64,000 bases of DNA from Acidobacteriota bacterium. Lineage in GTDB: Bacteria; Acidobacteriota; Terriglobia; Acidiferrales; UBA7541. A program made the position numbers and the translations under genes. The DNA is taken from contig QHYI01000130.1 of NCBI GenBank assembly GCA_003223245.1, positions 14,986 through 78,985 of the forward strand, in the 5' to 3' direction. Positions 62,325 to 64,000 of the stretch are shown here, piece after piece. The notes under the pieces were generated by a model. That model saw only the letters and a program-made list of their open reading frames with translations. It did no database searches and was not told the DNA's origin. The first letter of the stretch is position 1. Each line of letters begins with the position of its first letter.

Positions 62325-63476
62325 ATGTCTTTTCGAACCGCCGGCTTTCGAATCGCTAAAATTCTGGGCATTCCTATCTATCTGGATGCCACCTGGCTGC
62401 TCATTTTTGGCCTGATTACCTATACGCTGGCCATGAACTTCGGGCTGCAGCACCCGCACTGGACCCCGCTCCAGCACTGGGCACTGGGAATCCTCACCAG
62501 CGTATTGTTTTTTGCCTCGGTACTTTTCCACGAACTGGCGCACAGCGTGGTGGCGCTGCGTTACAAAATTCCCGTGCATTCGATCACCCTGTTTATCTTT
62601 GGCGGCGTCGCGCGAATTGGGCGGGAGCCGACGAAGCCCCTCCAGGAATTCAACATCGCCGTGGCCGGACCGCTCGCCAGCTTTTTTCTGGGCGTTGTGT
62701 TCTTGGCCATGATGCGCCTTTCTTCTCCGGACCAGATGTTAGGCGCGCTGTCGAGTTATTTGGGTTGGACGAACGTCGCGTTAGGCGCTTTCAATCTGGC
62801 TCCGGGATTCCCGCTGGACGGCGGAAGAATTTTTCGCGCGGTCATTTGGGGCATCACCAAAGATTTTTCCCGGGCCACGCTGATTGCGGGATCGAGCGGC
62901 AGAGTGGTCGCGTACGCCTTGATGGGAATCGGCGGGTACCTGGCGTTCTACAAGAATGACTGGTATTCCGGGCTGTGGCTGGGCGTCATCGGGCTTTACC
63001 TGCTCAACGCGGCGCAGCAGAGCATTGCGCAGATGACCATTCGCGATGCGCTTGCGGGGTTGCGCGCAGCGGACGTGATGAGTCACGAAGTTCCCACGGT
63101 GGAAGGCCATATGTCGCTCGAAGAATACGGCGCGGAGGTGCTGCGGACCGGGCGGCGCTGCCACTTGGTTCTCTCCGGAGACCGGCTGGTGGGCATGATG
63201 AATGTTCATACCCTGAATGCCGTGCCACGCACAGAGTGGGCCAACAACTCCATCCAGTCGGCCATGATTCCGCGCGACAAGATTCAGTGGACTTCCCCGG
63301 ATGAGCCGCTGCTGCGGCTCCTCGAAAGACTGCTGACGTCGGACATCAACCAGATGCCGGTGGTGAGCGGGGGCGCGGACCAAGCGCCGCAAGTCATTGG
63401 CATGGTCACGCGCGACTCCATCCTTCGCGTCATGCGCACGCACTCCGAGCTCGCCTCCCAACTCTCGAGCAAATAG
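62325..63476 (+). CDS. Site-2 protease (M50 family) with C-terminal CBS domains
   Basis: The ATG at 62325 gives 383 residues. The zinc motif HELAH is at 69-73 in a membrane helix (VLFHELAHSVVALRY) and the third ligand is Asp165 in NLAPGFPLDGGRIF. Six hydrophobic helices cover about 20-230. The C-terminal part (about 245-383) holds two CBS-type repeats (ADVMSHEVPTVEG, QSAMIPRDKIQWT), which usually bind adenine nucleotides and tune the protease. The family cleaves transmembrane segments of anti-sigma factors or signal-peptide remnants. Upstream frame to 62169 is not supported. The gene is a single one on its strand. Confidence 0.92.
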   Translation: MSFRTAGFRIAKILGIPIYLDATWLLIFGLITYTLAMNFGLQHPHWTPLQHWALGILTSVLFFASVLFHELAHSVVALRYKIPVHSITLFIFGGVARIGREPTKPLQEFNIAVAGPLASFFLGVVFLAMMRLSSPDQMLGALSSYLGWTNVALGAFNLAPGFPLDGGRIFRAVIWGITKDFSRATLIAGSSGRVVAYALMGIGGYLAFYKNDWYSGLWLGVIGLYLLNAAQQSIAQMTIRDALAGLRAADVMSHEVPTVEGHMSLEEYGAEVLRTGRRCHLVLSGDRLVGMMNVHTLNAVPRTEWANNSIQSAMIPRDKIQWTSPDEPLLRLLERLLTSDINQMPVVSGGADQAPQVIGMVTRDSILRVMRTHSELASQLSSK

Positions 63477-63558
63477 GCTCACGCTGGTCATTCCCTACCG
63501 CCGGCTCTAGCCGGCTGTTTTTTCTTATAGTAGGGGCAAGGAGGAACGGCTAAGTCTG

Positions 63559-64000
63559 CTAATCGGCACTGACGGCTTGGCGAGCGGGGCGGCTCTCCGG
63601 GGGAAGAATGTCTCGTGGACGGGCTTGCCGCGATTCCAGCAGCACGCGCACACCATACCGAGGACGCAGCGTTACGGACGCGAGCGGCACGACCGGATGA
63701 TGCGGCACCAAATGCAGCCGGTACTTTTGTGCTACCGTGGCCAAAATCAGCGCCGCTTCCATCGAAGCAAAATTATTTCCGATGCATTGGCGCGGGCCGC
63801 CGCCAAACGGGAAATACGCAAATCGCGGGATGCGCTTTGCGAAATCGCCCTCCCAGCGCTCGGGGCGAAATTCCTCCGGCGCATGGTACCAGCGCGTATC
63901 GCGATGGACGACCCACTGCGCCATCGCTACACCCATCCCTTTTTTCACCGGGTAGCCGGCCAGTTCGTGATTTTCGACGGCGATGCGCGCCAGTCCCCAA
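63559..64000 (-). CDS. Cytochrome P450, C-terminal part (cut by the window edge)
   Basis: The open frame covers the last 147 codons or so of the gene, stop included, and continues beyond 64000. The heme-binding signature is complete: FPFGGGPRQCIGNNFA with the proximal cysteine ligand; RPERWEG upstream belongs to the 'meander' region. The start codon lies outside the window. The P450 subfamily, substrate and redox partners cannot be decided from this portion. The site-2 protease gene lies next to it, convergent, with 82 bp between. Confidence 0.9.
   Translation of the reverse strand, partial: WGLARIAVENHELAGYPVKKGMGVAMAQWVVHRDTRWYHAPEEFRPERWEGDFAKRIPRFAYFPFGGGPRQCIGNNFASMEAALILATVAQKYRLHLVPHHPVVPLASVTLRPRYGVRVLLESRQARPRDILPPESRPARQAVSAD

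Overview
The window looks like a chromosomal piece of a soil-type Acidobacteriota (probably Terriglobia). The evidence is the gene content, not a marker gene: Tat-secreted sugar isomerases with a DUF1080 protein and a PIG-L deacetylase, a sedolisin with Ig-like repeats, a tricorn-type protease, MddA, and separate B12 uptake genes. Base composition is moderately GC-rich throughout. No rRNA, intact tRNA, CRISPR array or complete insertion sequence was seen.

Layout. 1-5.4 kb: a possible transposase tail, a sensor kinase/OmpR-type regulator pair, a membrane desaturase, then a decayed island with a MazF-like gene, a frameshifted HigB/HigA-type pair and the 3' part of a tRNA-Asn-like gene. 5.4-10.6 kb: a sugar catabolic cluster with a remnant of two further genes. 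10.7-12.7 kb: a three-part AbiEi-like/Fic/DUF1488-like protein whose promoter overlaps five direct repeats spaced exactly 24 bp apart. 12.9-18.4 kb: a glycogen-debranching enzyme and a sedolisin. 18.8-23.2 kb: two paralogous secreted hexapeptide-repeat proteins, convergent with a NarL-type two-component pair. 24-29.2 kb: exported alpha-glucan enzymes. 30.2-37.5 kb: a B12 uptake region with two cobalamin riboswitches, BtuF-BtuC-BtuD, a TonB receptor, a PP-loop ATPase and a DUF6580 membrane protein. 37.6-39.8 kb: gatB with a reading-frame break, then a PrxQ-type peroxiredoxin with UGA at its catalytic cysteine position. 39.8-48.7 kb: MddA, an outer-membrane protein, FabH, OsmC, a polysaccharide deacetylase and small unknowns. 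48.8-52.7 kb: a PspA-flotillin-NfeD membrane-stress operon with its own XRE regulator and paired operators. 53-64 kb: an NtrY/NtrX-like pair, a tricorn protease, a prohibitin-like protein, a site-2 protease and a partial cytochrome P450.

How the genes fit together. Much of the window concerns polysaccharide and peptide breakdown outside the cytoplasm, scavenging of B12, and envelope maintenance (two SPFH proteins, PspA, NfeD, a site-2 protease). The strongest unusual signal is the probable selenocysteine peroxiredoxin at 39349-39810: UGA sits exactly at the peroxidatic position, the rest of the protein has no cysteine at all, and a hairpin with bacterial SECIS geometry follows the UGA. The secreted repeat-protein pair at 18.8-21.2 kb and the repeat-controlled Fic fusion are the next most interesting.
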